From the NCBI RefSeq assembly GCF_000769655.1, contig NZ_CP008887.1:1178001-1242000 (forward strand): a DNA stretch of 64,000 nucleotides, in the 5' to 3' direction. The stretch comes from Thermococcus eurythermalis (GTDB lineage: Archaea > Methanobacteriota_B > Thermococci > Thermococcales > Thermococcaceae). Below, piece after piece: positions 21,479 through 37,489 of this stretch. Made by a program: the position numbers and the translations under genes. The notes under the pieces are model-generated. The model saw only the letters and a program-made list of their open reading frames with translations. It ran no database searches and was not told where the DNA came from. Every line of letters begins with the position of its first letter. Positions within the stretch are counted from its first letter, which is position 1.

Positions 21479-21511
21479 ACTCTTATATACGACAATGTAC
21501 TTATTTGTCGT
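21479..21511. promoter_or_regulatory. aor promoter with a perfect inverted repeat
   Basis: CTCTTATATACGAC is a TATA box usable in both directions. Overlapping its edge is a perfect 7-bp inverted repeat, ACGACAA (21489-21495) and TTGTCGT (21505-21511), with a 9-base spacer. This lies between the TATA box and the expected start of the aor transcript, a typical place for an archaeal repressor site. Confidence 0.65.
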
Positions 21512-21522
21512 GAGGTGGTTTT

Positions 21523-23340
21523 ATGTACGGAAACTGGGGCAGGTTTCTGCGAGTGAACCTCTCCACGGGAGAGGTCAAGGTTGAGGAGTACAACGAAGAG
21601 CTCGCCAAGAAGTGGCTCGGGAGCAGGGGTCTGGCGATATACTTCCTTCTGCGTGACATGGACCCGAAAGTTGACCCGCTCAGCCCTGACAACAAGCTCA
21701 TAATAACCCCCGGCCCGCTCAGCGGAACCAGCGCGCCCACCGGTGGCAGGTACAACGTCGTCACCAAGAGCCCCCAGACCGGCTTCATAACCATGGCCAA
21801 CTCCGGCGGTTACTTTGGAGCGGAGCTCAAGTTCGCCGGATGGGACGGCATAATAGTCGAAGGAAAGGCCGACAACCCGGTTTACATCTACATCAAGGAC
21901 GACAACGTTGAGATTAGGGACGCCTCCCACCTATGGGGCAAAGTAGTGAGCGAGACCGAGAAGACCCTCAGAGAGGAGGTAGGCAGTAAGAAGGTCAGAA
22001 TTCTGAGCATAGGCCCGGCCGGTGAGAACCTCGTCAAGTTCGCGGCTATAATGAACGACGGCCACAGGGCGGCCGGTAGAGGTGGCGTCGGTGCAGTCAT
22101 GGGAAGCAAGAACCTCAAGGCTATAGTCGTCGAGGGAAGCAAGAGCGTCCCGATAGCCGACAGGCAGAAGTTCATGCTCACCATCAGGGAGAAGATAAAC
22201 AAGCTCAAGAACGACCCCACCGCCGGAGGAGGCCTTCCGAAGTACGGAACAGCTGTCCTCGTCAATATCATCAATGAAAACGGCCTCTACCCGACCAGGA
22301 ACTTCCAGACCGGCGTCTTTGAGCACGCCTACGAGCAGAGCGGTGAGGCGATGGCCAAGAAGTACCTCATAAGGAACCAGCCGTGCTACGCCTGTCCGAT
22401 AGGCTGTGGGAGGGTCAACAGGCTCCCGACCGTTGGCGTCACTGAGGGGCCTGAGTACGAGAGCATCTGGGCGCTTGGTGCCAACCTCGGCATAAACGAC
22501 CTCGCGAGCATTATCGAGGCCAACCACCAGTGTGATGAGTTCGGTCTCGACACAATCTCGACCGGCGGAACCCTGGCCGCTGCGATGGAGCTCTACGAGA
22601 AGGGCTACCTCACCGACGACGAGCTCGGCGACGCTCCGCCCTTCAGGTGGGGCAACACAGAGGTTCTCCACTACTACATCGAGAAGATAGCCAAGAGGGA
22701 AGGCCTTGGAGACAAGCTCGCTGAAGGAAGCTACCGCTTCGCCGAGATGTACGGCCACCCCGAATTCTCAATGAGCGTCAAGAAGCTTGAACTTCCGGCC
22801 TACGACCCGAGGGGTGCCGAGGGGCACGGCCTCGGTTACGCCACCAACAACCGCGGTGGATGCCACATTAAGAACTACATGATAAGCCCCGAAATCCTCG
22901 GCTACCCATACAAGATGGACCCGCACGACATCGGCGACGACAAGATCAAGATGCTCATAGTCTTCCAGGACCTCACTGCCATCATTGACGCCGCGGGACT
23001 CTGTGTCTTCACGACCTTCGGCCTCGGTGCGGACGACTACCGCGACCTCCTCAACGCGGCCCTTGGCTGGGACTTCACCACCGAGGACTACCTGAAGATA
23101 GGCGAGCGCATCTGGAACGCCGAGAGGATATTCAACCTCAAGGCCGGCCTCGACCCGGCGAGGGACGACAGCCTGCCCAAGCGCTTCCTCGAAGAGCCGA
23201 TGCCAGAGGGCCCGAACAAGGGCCACGTCGTCAGGCTCAAGGAGATGCTCCCGCGCTACTACAAGCTCCGCGGCTGGACCGAGGACGGGAGGGTTCCAAA
23301 GGAGAAGGCGGAAGAGCTCGGAATTGCCGAGTTCCTTTGA
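21523..23340 (+). CDS. aor: aldehyde:ferredoxin oxidoreductase (tungsten enzyme)
   Basis: A 605-residue tungstopterin enzyme that oxidises aldehydes from peptide fermentation to acids, reducing ferredoxin. The [4Fe-4S] ligands are C288, C291 and C295 (CYACPIGC) and C494 in DAAGLC, the same numbering as P. furiosus AOR. Further family motifs are GGRYNVVTKSPQTG and AAGRGGVGAVMGSKNLKAI. The start ATG follows GAGGTGG. It is followed by MoaD-like and radical SAM genes, consistent with cofactor assembly at the same locus. Confidence 0.94.
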   Translation: MYGNWGRFLRVNLSTGEVKVEEYNEELAKKWLGSRGLAIYFLLRDMDPKVDPLSPDNKLIITPGPLSGTSAPTGGRYNVVTKSPQTGFITMANSGGYFGAELKFAGWDGIIVEGKADNPVYIYIKDDNVEIRDASHLWGKVVSETEKTLREEVGSKKVRILSIGPAGENLVKFAAIMNDGHRAAGRGGVGAVMGSKNLKAIVVEGSKSVPIADRQKFMLTIREKINKLKNDPTAGGGLPKYGTAVLVNIINENGLYPTRNFQTGVFEHAYEQSGEAMAKKYLIRNQPCYACPIGCGRVNRLPTVGVTEGPEYESIWALGANLGINDLASIIEANHQCDEFGLDTISTGGTLAAAMELYEKGYLTDDELGDAPPFRWGNTEVLHYYIEKIAKREGLGDKLAEGSYRFAEMYGHPEFSMSVKKLELPAYDPRGAEGHGLGYATNNRGGCHIKNYMISPEILGYPYKMDPHDIGDDKIKMLIVFQDLTAIIDAAGLCVFTTFGLGADDYRDLLNAALGWDFTTEDYLKIGERIWNAERIFNLKAGLDPARDDSLPKRFLEEPMPEGPNKGHVVRLKEMLPRYYKLRGWTEDGRVPKEKAEELGIAEFL

Positions 23341-23412
23341 CACTTTTCTACCCATTTTTGCCCAGCAACTTTTTAATAGCCTCTCGCCCATGAGCCTGTT
23401 TAAGGTGATCAT

Positions 23413-23664
23413 ATGGTAAAGGTCAAGGTGTTTGCGACGCTCATCGACATCGTTGGAAAACGCATGCTTGAAGTCACCGGTGTTAGAACCGTGCGAGAAC
23501 TTCTGGACGAGCTCGATAAGCGCTTCCCCGGCTTCAAGAAGGAGCTTGAGCGAGGCTTCATTATCCTCGTGAACGGGAAAAATATAGAGCACCTCCAGGG
23601 TCTTGAGACCCCAATAAGCGATGACGACACGGTCAGCATTTTCCCGCCGGCAGGTGGTGGTTAA
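23413..23664 (+). CDS. MoaD/ThiS-family protein linked to tungstopterin
   Basis: An 83-residue beta-grasp protein ending PPAGGG, with the family core RTVRELLDELDKRFPGFKKEL and VNGKNIEHLQGLETPISDDDTVSIF. In MoaD the terminal Gly-Gly becomes a thiocarboxylate and donates the dithiolene sulfurs of the pterin cofactor. Its position right after aor makes tungstopterin synthesis the likely role. It is preceded by its own TTTTTAATAG box (about 23370-23380). Confidence 0.85.
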   Translation: MVKVKVFATLIDIVGKRMLEVTGVRTVRELLDELDKRFPGFKKELERGFIILVNGKNIEHLQGLETPISDDDTVSIFPPAGGG

Positions 23665-23665
23665 A

Positions 23666-24811
23666 GTGGCCAAGGAAGTCGGCAAGGAGTACACATTTAG
23701 CCTCTGGGACGGAAAAGTCATAGTCAGGCCGAAGCTTGATATGAAGTACCTCTACATCGAAATAACCAGCAGGTGCAACCTCAAGTGCGAGATGTGCTTC
23801 AAGCAGTACTGGGAGGACGAAGAGGGTGACATGGACTGGGAGCTCTTTCTCAAGATACTCGACGATGCAGAGGAGTTCCCCAACCTGAAGATGATTTACT
23901 TCGGTGGAATAGGAGAGCCCTCCGTCCACCCGCGCTTCATGGACATGGTCAGAGAAGTCAAGAGGCGCGGCTTTGCGCTGGGAATGAGCACCAACGGGAC
24001 GCTCCTCACGGACGATATGCTGGGGGAGTTTGCGAAGCTTGGGGTTGACCTCGTATATTTTTCCATGGACACTGTTCCGACGGCACAGAACGCCATAACC
24101 CTCGGCCACATCGCCGCGGCGGTCACAGCGGATAAAATCAGGAAGCTTGTAAAGTACAGGGAAGAATACGGGACGCACAGGCCGAGCATTGGAGTCGAAG
24201 TCGTTGTCACGAAAGAGAACTACAGGGAGCTTCCTGAGCTCGCCCGTTATCTCCTCGACCTCGGCGTTGATTCCATGCTTGTATCAAACCTTCTGCCACT
24301 AACAGAGGAACAGACAAAGGACATAGTCTACGACGGGAGCGTTGACATGAAGCCCATACTTGAGGAGCTTTATAAGGTAGCCCACAACGGGCTTTACATA
24401 AAGCTCCCCTACTTTGAACTGAAGACGGAGAGGCAGTGCGAGTTCGATGAAAACAACGTTGCAGTGGTCAGATGGGACGGTGAGGTTGCCCCCTGCTACC
24501 GCTTCCTTCACAGCTACTACGAGTACATCTTTGGAAGAAAGAAGAAGGTGAACGCCTACTCCTTCGGAAACGTCAGGGAAAAGAGCCTTGCGGAAATCTG
24601 GACGAGTGAAAAGTACACCTGGTTCCGCTTTACGATGAAGAACTACATGTACCCGTCCTGTACAGACTGCCCTCTTGTTGATGCCTGCGACTTCGTTAAA
24701 ACGAGCGACGTAGACTGCTGGGGCAACGAGCCGAGCTGTGCCGACTGCCTCTGGGCCAGGAGAATCGTCCAGTGTCCCATCCCACAGCACAACTTTGGGA
24801 AGTTCTATTAG
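23666..24811 (+). CDS. radical SAM protein of the AOR locus (tungsten-cofactor associated)
   Basis: A 381-residue radical SAM enzyme. The CNLKCEMC motif binds the SAM [4Fe-4S] cluster. The C-terminal cysteine-rich SPASM-like region (CTDCPLVDACDF, CWGNEPSCADCLW) suggests auxiliary clusters. I chose GTG 23666, just after the MoaD-like stop and behind GGTGGTGG; the open frame begins earlier at 23621 inside that gene. Genes of this kind next to aor (cmo in P. furiosus) are thought to act on cofactor or enzyme maturation. The reaction is not known. Confidence 0.82.
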   Translation: MAKEVGKEYTFSLWDGKVIVRPKLDMKYLYIEITSRCNLKCEMCFKQYWEDEEGDMDWELFLKILDDAEEFPNLKMIYFGGIGEPSVHPRFMDMVREVKRRGFALGMSTNGTLLTDDMLGEFAKLGVDLVYFSMDTVPTAQNAITLGHIAAAVTADKIRKLVKYREEYGTHRPSIGVEVVVTKENYRELPELARYLLDLGVDSMLVSNLLPLTEEQTKDIVYDGSVDMKPILEELYKVAHNGLYIKLPYFELKTERQCEFDENNVAVVRWDGEVAPCYRFLHSYYEYIFGRKKKVNAYSFGNVREKSLAEIWTSEKYTWFRFTMKNYMYPSCTDCPLVDACDFVKTSDVDCWGNEPSCADCLWARRIVQCPIPQHNFGKFY

Positions 24812-24860
24812 CAAAAAGCTTAAAAACCCTCCCAGGCTCATATAAGTCGGGCGTTGGAGT

Positions 24861-24946
24861 GCCGCGGTAGCCTAGCCTGGTAGGGCGCCGGCCTGCTAAG
24901 CCGGTGGGCGGTGCCCACCGGGGTTCAAATCCCCGCCGCGGCGCCA
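24861..24946 (+). tRNA. tRNA-Ser (anticodon GCT)
   Basis: A type II tRNA. Acceptor GCCGCGG pairs with CCGCGGC, the anticodon stem CCGGC/GCCGG encloses the loop CTGCTAA with anticodon GCT at 24895-24897, a long variable arm follows, and the T-loop is TTCAAAT. CCA is encoded (24944-24946). A TTAAAAACC box about 40 bases upstream is a candidate promoter. Confidence 0.95.
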
Positions 24947-24966
24947 TTAACTTCTCTTGGGTCAAT

Positions 24967-25041
24967 GCCGGGATAGCCTAGAGGCGAGGCGAGGGACTGC
25001 AGATCCCTTTCACCCGGGTTCAAATCCCGGTCCCGGCTCCA
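24967..25041 (+). tRNA. tRNA-Cys (anticodon GCA)
   Basis: Acceptor GCCGGGA pairs with TCCCGGC. The anticodon stem AGGGA/TCCCT encloses CTGCAGA with anticodon GCA at 24999-25001, and the T-arm is CCGGG-TTCAAAT-CCCGG. CCA is encoded. Only 20 bases separate it from tRNA-Ser, so both may come from one transcript. Confidence 0.95.
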
Positions 25042-25097
25042 AACCTTTTTGGCATTCTGTTCCTTCTGGGTGGTTCACTGTGTTCTGCTTGGGTTCT

Positions 25098-27593
<2,496 letters not shown>

Positions 27594-27860
27594 AAGCCTT
27601 AGTAGAGAAGTTCTCGGCGGGGCCGGTTCCGAAAACTACCGGCAGAAGCTCGTTTTCGATCTACTCAACGCCGTCAAGGCAAACGACCAGAACAGGTTTC
27701 TATGGGTCCTCTTAAGAGCAATCAACGCCCACTCCAAGGACAATCCAAAGGCCAGAGAGCTTTCTTCCGTGCTCATGGAGGTCTTTCCTTCTTCGGAGTC
27801 TGACTTTGAAAAGGTTGCCTACTCCGTAATACTTGGGATAATGGCCGGGGGTGAAAGCTG

Positions 27861-29039
27861 ATGGGCAGGTTTTTGGTTATGGACGTGGTCTTTTATGGAA
27901 GTTCCCTCAACTACGACCAGGGGAGCGGCAACTATCAGGAGCTGAAGAAGATAACCCGCTGGGACGGGAGGCAGTACACACTGGTTAGTCGCTATGCGCT
28001 CAGGTACAGTCTCCTCGAAACCGGAAGGAAACTCGGTCTGTGGGAAGTTGCCGAAGGCGAGAAGCTCCACCGTGCCGGAAGTGGTGACAACACAGTGATA
28101 CAGCCCGCGACGGACCTTCTCCTCACGGGAGAGATACTCCTCTACCCCGAGTTTGACCTATTTGGGTACCTCATAACCTCCACGACACCGCAGAACTTCA
28201 GGAGCGCTCCGGCGAAGTTAAGCCACGCGGTTTCGATGACGCCCTTCAACTACGACGCCCTCTTCAACGCCAATCTCGGCATGGCCAACAGAATGAGAAA
28301 GGTTCACGGTGAGATGAAGCCAAACCCTTTCACCGCGGAAGAGCACGAGACGTTCTACCTGTACTCACTCGTCGTTGATGTCGATGAGGTCGGCACCATT
28401 GACGTTTTTGTAACCCTTGGTAGTGAGGTTACCCTTGGGAGAGACGAGAAGAACAAGGAGATAAAGATGAAAATCGAGGACGTTATCAATGAGAACGGCA
28501 GGACCAAGTTTATTCTCAAAAACAAAAAGGAGACACGGGAACTGCTTCAGAGCGAAAAGGTTGAGCTTGAGTCCTTTGAGAGAATCAACAACAAACTCGT
28601 TCACATCAGATACTCTCTATCCCCAGAGGAAAAGAAAAAGCGCGTGGAGAGACTCGTTAGGGGGCTATTAAGCTTAAAGCGCTCAATCAAGGGCAGGGAG
28701 GAAGACCTTAGGCCGAGACTCCTCGTTCTCGGAATTTACAATGACGCATCTTACCAGACGTTCAAGGACAGGATTCAGCTTATCGACGAGTACAGCGAGG
28801 AGGAATACGATGAAATCGAGGAACGAGAGGAGGACGGGAAGAAGGTCGTCAGGATAAAGCACGTTGTCTCAAAGAGCAGGAAGCCAATATTCCAGATGAC
28901 GGGCCTTTCAGGGGACATCGACGTGGCCGAGCTCAACGAGTCTGCCGTTCTATCTGCCGTTGAAAAGCTCTTCCAAGGGAAGAGGCTCTCAGAGGTGAAG
29001 ATCTTCAAAGACCCGAGCGTAGAAGTGAGGCTCAAGTGA
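27861..29039 (+). CDS. cas7: Cas7 (Cst2/DevR family backbone subunit)
   Basis: A 392-residue Cas7 of the DevR/Cst2 type, the repeated backbone subunit that binds crRNA. Characteristic parts are VVFYGSSLNYDQGSGNYQELKKITRWDG near the start, RSAPAKLSHAVSMTPFNYDALFN and a charged C-terminal half. ATG 27861 shares a base with the previous stop (TGATG). Confidence 0.88.
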   Translation: MGRFLVMDVVFYGSSLNYDQGSGNYQELKKITRWDGRQYTLVSRYALRYSLLETGRKLGLWEVAEGEKLHRAGSGDNTVIQPATDLLLTGEILLYPEFDLFGYLITSTTPQNFRSAPAKLSHAVSMTPFNYDALFNANLGMANRMRKVHGEMKPNPFTAEEHETFYLYSLVVDVDEVGTIDVFVTLGSEVTLGRDEKNKEIKMKIEDVINENGRTKFILKNKKETRELLQSEKVELESFERINNKLVHIRYSLSPEEKKKRVERLVRGLLSLKRSIKGREEDLRPRLLVLGIYNDASYQTFKDRIQLIDEYSEEEYDEIEEREEDGKKVVRIKHVVSKSRKPIFQMTGLSGDIDVAELNESAVLSAVEKLFQGKRLSEVKIFKDPSVEVRLK

Positions 29040-29871
29040 TGGCTATGGCCAAGAGAACTCTCCTTATTGAGCTGTTTCAGCCCTTCGCCCAGTACCGCAA
29101 TCCTTTCACCTTTTACTACGCTCAGACCTATCCATTACCACCAAAGTCCACCATAATCGGCATGCTCCAGAACGCGCTCAACGACTGGTACGGCAACGAC
29201 AGGGGAGTGGAAGAATGGTGGAACCTCAGAGTCAGCGTCCACGGGGGCTTTGAAAGCGTTTTCTGGAACTACCAGCAACTGATAAAGGCCACCAAGACTG
29301 GAATATCCCTCGTTCGCTTCAGGGGCAAGCCTGCCCTCTGGAACCAAAACTTACCTCTTTACGGTTTCCCCATGACCTCTCAAAGAAGTCCGGTTCTCCA
29401 ACAGGAGCTCTTCAACGGCTGGCTCTACATCCTGCTTAGAGGGGACGGGGACTTTCTCCATGAAATTAAAGCGTCGCTTGAGAAGCCTGAAAAAGTTCTG
29501 TCACTCGGAAGGAGTGAGGATGTTATCTTCCTGAGAAGAGTTGAGTTCGTTAATGGAAAGGAAAAGATGGCGCGGGAGATAGCGATTAAATACCCGACCT
29601 ACGTTGACGTGCCAGTTGAAATGCTGAGGAAAAAAGAGTACCCCACATACTCAATCCCTATCAGGGTGGTCTTCAAAAACAAAGGAAAGCCCGTGAAGCA
29701 CAAGGCAGAGATAGGCACTGAAACTTTTAGGGATGTTGAGTTCAAGTCAGTGGTCTATGTTGGTGCCTGGACGTTCTTGAAATTCGAGGATAAAGTAAAG
29801 TTCGAAGAGTATTCCTTTGATGGGGTCCTCCTTAAAGTGGTTGCAGATAAAAAGGCGAGCGGGTGGTTGTG

Positions 29872-29872
<1 letters not shown>
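29039..29872 (+). CDS. cas5t: Cas5 (Cas5t type)
   Basis: A 277-residue Cas5, the subunit capping the 5' handle end of the crRNA. The N-terminus LIELFQPFAQYRNPFTFYYAQTYPLPPKSTIIGMLQNAL is typical of the Cas5t/Tneap family. It starts at ATG 29039, overlapping the cas7 stop; ATG 29045 is also possible. Its stop overlaps the cas3 start (TGATG). Confidence 0.88.
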
Positions 29873-34019
<4,147 letters not shown>

Positions 34020-34172
34020 GGTGTTCAGCTATGGCTAAACACGCTCGGGACCTGTTTGGAGACTATACAAAAACACCCCCAAGCGGAAACGTCCACGTAT
34101 TCTACCCACTGGTTCCATTTTATGTTTAGCTTTTTCTAAACAATCTGTTGTTCCTACTAAACGATTCTAATC
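34020..34172. promoter_or_regulatory. intergenic region with repeated CTAAAC/GTTTAG hexamers
   Basis: Between cas1 and the Csa promoter the hexamer CTAAAC or its complement GTTTAG occurs four times: 34035-34040, 34124-34129 (as GTTTAG), 34136-34141 and 34157-34162. The middle pair forms a perfect inverted repeat with a CTTTTT loop that could also act as a terminator for the cas1 operon. No gene is visible here. A role as operator for the Csa operon, perhaps for Csa3, is an inference. Confidence 0.5.
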
Positions 34173-34565
<393 letters not shown>

Positions 34566-34566
<1 letters not shown>

Positions 34567-35513
34567 TGTTTTTGAGCGTTGGTGTTAGGTTTGAGGCGAA
34601 CGTCGAGGCTTTGAACATGGTTGAAACGGCCGGAAACTACAGCAAGCACAGGCGCGTTCCCTACCTCGTTGAGGAGGACGGCAGGCTCAAGACAGTCTAC
34701 GTTCCGGCGCTGAGCGGTGAGAGCCTCGCCCATGCCTACCAGGAGCACCTCGTTAGGGAAGCTCTCGGCCTGGGCCTGCCAGTCTGCGACGACTGCAGGA
34801 GGGACGAGTTCTACAAGTCCATGAACAAGGTTCACCTCAAGAAGAAGGTCAACCCGATTCCCGACGACCCGAGGGATATTGAAATTGCCATAGTAAGGTC
34901 CTGTGTTGTTGAAGACGTTGGCGGTTTCCTCTACGCGGAGAAGCCACCGGTCAGAAGGAGCTCAGCCTTTCAGGTCAGCTACGCCCTGCCCGTCAAGTCT
35001 GTTGCCCTCTTCGCGACTTCAGAACCCCAGCTCCACGCGAGGCACGCCCAGATGGACTCCTCAAGCAAGAAGGGCAACGCCTCTGAGCAGATGATATACT
35101 ACGTGGAGACCGGCACTGCTCTCTACGGCTTCACGTTTAACCTCGACCTCGATGCCATAGGTGTGAGCGCCATAACCTCGGAGCCGATTCTCGACGAGGA
35201 CGAGATAAAGACCAGGCGTGAGGCCGCCTTGAGGGCTCTCTTCAGGATGCTCTCCTCCGCGCAGTTCGGAGCAAAGCTCTCCCGCTTTTTCCCGGTGGGA
35301 GGCATAACCGAGGTGGCAGTAGCCGTCACAGAACACCCGTTTGTCGTCACATCCCCGATTTACGACGATTACATTGCCAGAACGGAGAGAAGGCTAAAAG
35401 TTCTTGAGGGCCTTGGAGAGAATTACCTCTTCGCCGTCGCGACTGGAGAGAAGGTTCCGGAGGAAGCCCTGAAGGAGGCGATGGACTACCTCAGGGAGCA
35501 GGGAGCGTTCTGA
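34566..35513 (+). CDS. csa2: Cas7 of type I-A (Csa2)
   Basis: A 315-residue Cas7/DevR-family backbone subunit. Family features are SVGVRFEANVEALNMVETAGNYSKHRRVP, the conserved SGESLAHAYQEHL region and YYVETGTALYGFTFNLDLDAIG. It begins at ATG 34566, sharing a base with the csa5 stop. It is clearly different in sequence from the Cst2-type Cas7 upstream, so the two modules have separate backbones. Confidence 0.9.
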
Positions 35514-35523
35514 GGTGGTTCCC

Positions 35524-36258
35524 TTGACTTTCTTTTTAAAGGTCATGATGAGACCAACGGGAATAGTGGCCCTCCGCGCCCTGCCGCAGAGCAAGATGAG
35601 AACGGCACTTCGCTACGTTCCCCCGACGACGCTTATTGGGGCGATATCCTATCCACTCCACCACCTCTCAGGAAACAGGGCCGAGACTGTATATGACAGG
35701 AAAACGGTCAAAAGCACCGCAGACGGGATTAGGAACCTGTTCGAGTGGGTGACCATTAAAACCATTGGGAAGCCAAGACTATACGGAGCACTGCTGAAGA
35801 TTAACAAAACACACAGGGGCGAGCTCCAAACGGCCGTCACATCATTTCCCTTCGCGGTGATGTACGGTTCAGGGGACTCCACAATAACTGCGGTCTACCT
35901 CGTGAACGGGGAGGAGCTCTCCAAAGGGCCTTATACGATGAAAGACCTCGAAAGGGCGGCGTGGGGAATAACAAGGCTTGGTTCAAGGGAGTCAGTGGTC
36001 AGCGTTGAGAACGTTGAGACGGGTAAAGCCGAGATATCCGAAGCTTCCAGTGCTGAGACATCATACGCGTTCCCCTTCAAGGGATTCGAAGTGCAGGGCA
36101 GGGGCACACTGCAGTCTGTAGTGGACTGGCGCTCAGGGATTGGTGACTATTCCAGCGCGAAGCGCATCGTGATGTTCTACCCTGAGGATACTGTCAAGGT
36201 AAGAGGAGAGCTGAGAACCGCTACCGTAGGGGGTGAGACCCTTGTCCTCGCTCCTTGA
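35524..36258 (+). CDS. cas5a: Cas5 of type I-A (Cas5a)
   Basis: A 244-residue Cas5 with the N-terminal RAMP-type strand (VMMRPTGIVALRALPQSK) followed by RYVPPTTLIGAISYPLHHLSG. I favour TTG 35524 because GAGGTGGT lies at the right distance; GTG 35515 and ATG 35551 are in-frame alternatives. It overlaps the cas8a2 gene by 17 bases. Confidence 0.82.
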   Translation: MTFFLKVMMRPTGIVALRALPQSKMRTALRYVPPTTLIGAISYPLHHLSGNRAETVYDRKTVKSTADGIRNLFEWVTIKTIGKPRLYGALLKINKTHRGELQTAVTSFPFAVMYGSGDSTITAVYLVNGEELSKGPYTMKDLERAAWGITRLGSRESVVSVENVETGKAEISEASSAETSYAFPFKGFEVQGRGTLQSVVDWRSGIGDYSSAKRIVMFYPEDTVKVRGELRTATVGGETLVLAP

Positions 36259-37489
36259 GGCGATTGCAAATTACCCCTACGAGGGCCTGACAAGGGAACT
36301 CCTTTCCCTCGGGATGTCATGGGTAGTTATAAATACCGGAACCCTTGAACCGGACGCGAACGAGCTGGCGGATTCCCTTGAAGGCGCCCTCCGTTCACTC
36401 GGCGATAGGGCTAAGGCGCACACTTCCAAGATGGGCCGGAACGACGGGAGCTCCTTCGATAAGGTTCTCAAGGTCTGGTTCAACAGGAGCGCTCCCGAAA
36501 CCTATGGGGAGCTTTTCGAGCTGGTCGTCACTGAAACAGTTAAACTCCTCAGGAAGGGACTCCTCGACCCCAGAGCCTCTCTAACGTCCGTTAGAGTTGA
36601 TAAGAACGGGACATATCTTGGCGTTGAGTTTGATGGCCAAACATGGAAACAGCCCGGAAAGAAACCAAAAGCGGAATATTACGCGATACTGCCTGCAATA
36701 ATCAAGCAACCAGAATACTACGAGCGTCAGAGCGGTTTTCTCATCCCAACTACAGGTCAGAAAGCACAGATACGTCTTGACCCGCTGTGGTTCTCTTTCG
36801 TTGCCTTGGGGTTCTTTACGGGTTTTGCAGGCTTTGTCGGCGGCAGGTATTACCTGATAACAAAGCCAGGGATAGAAGGGTTCTGGCCGTATGAGGTTGA
36901 GGACATAGTTGTTCAGGGATTGTTACCGATAACGGAGGCAGGAATCCGCGGGAGGCTTTCGCTGAGCACGGAGGAGCTCTACGAGATGAAGCTTGCAATG
37001 AAGCTTGCCGAGGAAAACAGGGACGTTCCCGAGGAGGCTTACCCCGTTGTCCTCCACGTGATTAGCCTTGAGGGGCAGGTGTACACAGAACTCAAAACGG
37101 TCCAGCTTGACCTCTCAGGCCTTAGTAGATACCTGAATTCCTACGTGGGGCGCATCAAGGCCCTTAGCACGGGGGGAGTTCCCCTAACCGTGGAGCTGAA
37201 GGAAGGAAAGGCCACGGTTCACAAATATCCCCTGTGGGCCCTCGTTGACGTTGCCGAGAAGGAGTTGAGCAGGCGGGTAACTGGTGACGGGGAGATGCTC
37301 GCTTACATCTTCGTCAAAGACCTTTATCGTGCCATCAACAGCGGGAACAAAAGGCTCATTGAGGACTCCCTGTTCAGACTATTCCGCCAGGGCAGGGCTT
37401 TGCTTGAAGGAAATGCGAGGGCAAGCGGCGAGCTAAGGAAAGTTCTGAGGGCGTTCATGTGGAAACCCCACATGGAGGTGCTCCTGTGA
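36242..37489 (+). CDS. cas8a2: Cas8a2 (Csa4-type large subunit of I-A)
   Basis: A 415-residue protein in the large-subunit position of the Csa module, between cas5a and cas3'. Recognisable stretches are SLLEAIANYPYEGLTRELLSLG near the start and FVALGFFTGFAGFVGGRYYLI in the middle. The start is taken as TTG 36242 behind GGGGGTGA; GTG 36233 is the alternative. Assigned largely by context. Its stop overlaps the cas3' GTG by four bases. Confidence 0.8.
   Translation: MSSLLEAIANYPYEGLTRELLSLGMSWVVINTGTLEPDANELADSLEGALRSLGDRAKAHTSKMGRNDGSSFDKVLKVWFNRSAPETYGELFELVVTETVKLLRKGLLDPRASLTSVRVDKNGTYLGVEFDGQTWKQPGKKPKAEYYAILPAIIKQPEYYERQSGFLIPTTGQKAQIRLDPLWFSFVALGFFTGFAGFVGGRYYLITKPGIEGFWPYEVEDIVVQGLLPITEAGIRGRLSLSTEELYEMKLAMKLAEENRDVPEEAYPVVLHVISLEGQVYTELKTVQLDLSGLSRYLNSYVGRIKALSTGGVPLTVELKEGKATVHKYPLWALVDVAEKELSRRVTGDGEMLAYIFVKDLYRAINSGNKRLIEDSLFRLFRQGRALLEGNARASGELRKVLRAFMWKPHMEVLL

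Noticed and set aside
21334-21930. 199-codon 5' extension of nreA
   Set aside because: It covers the start of aor and the shared promoter; the conserved cysteine cluster lies just after ATG 21333.
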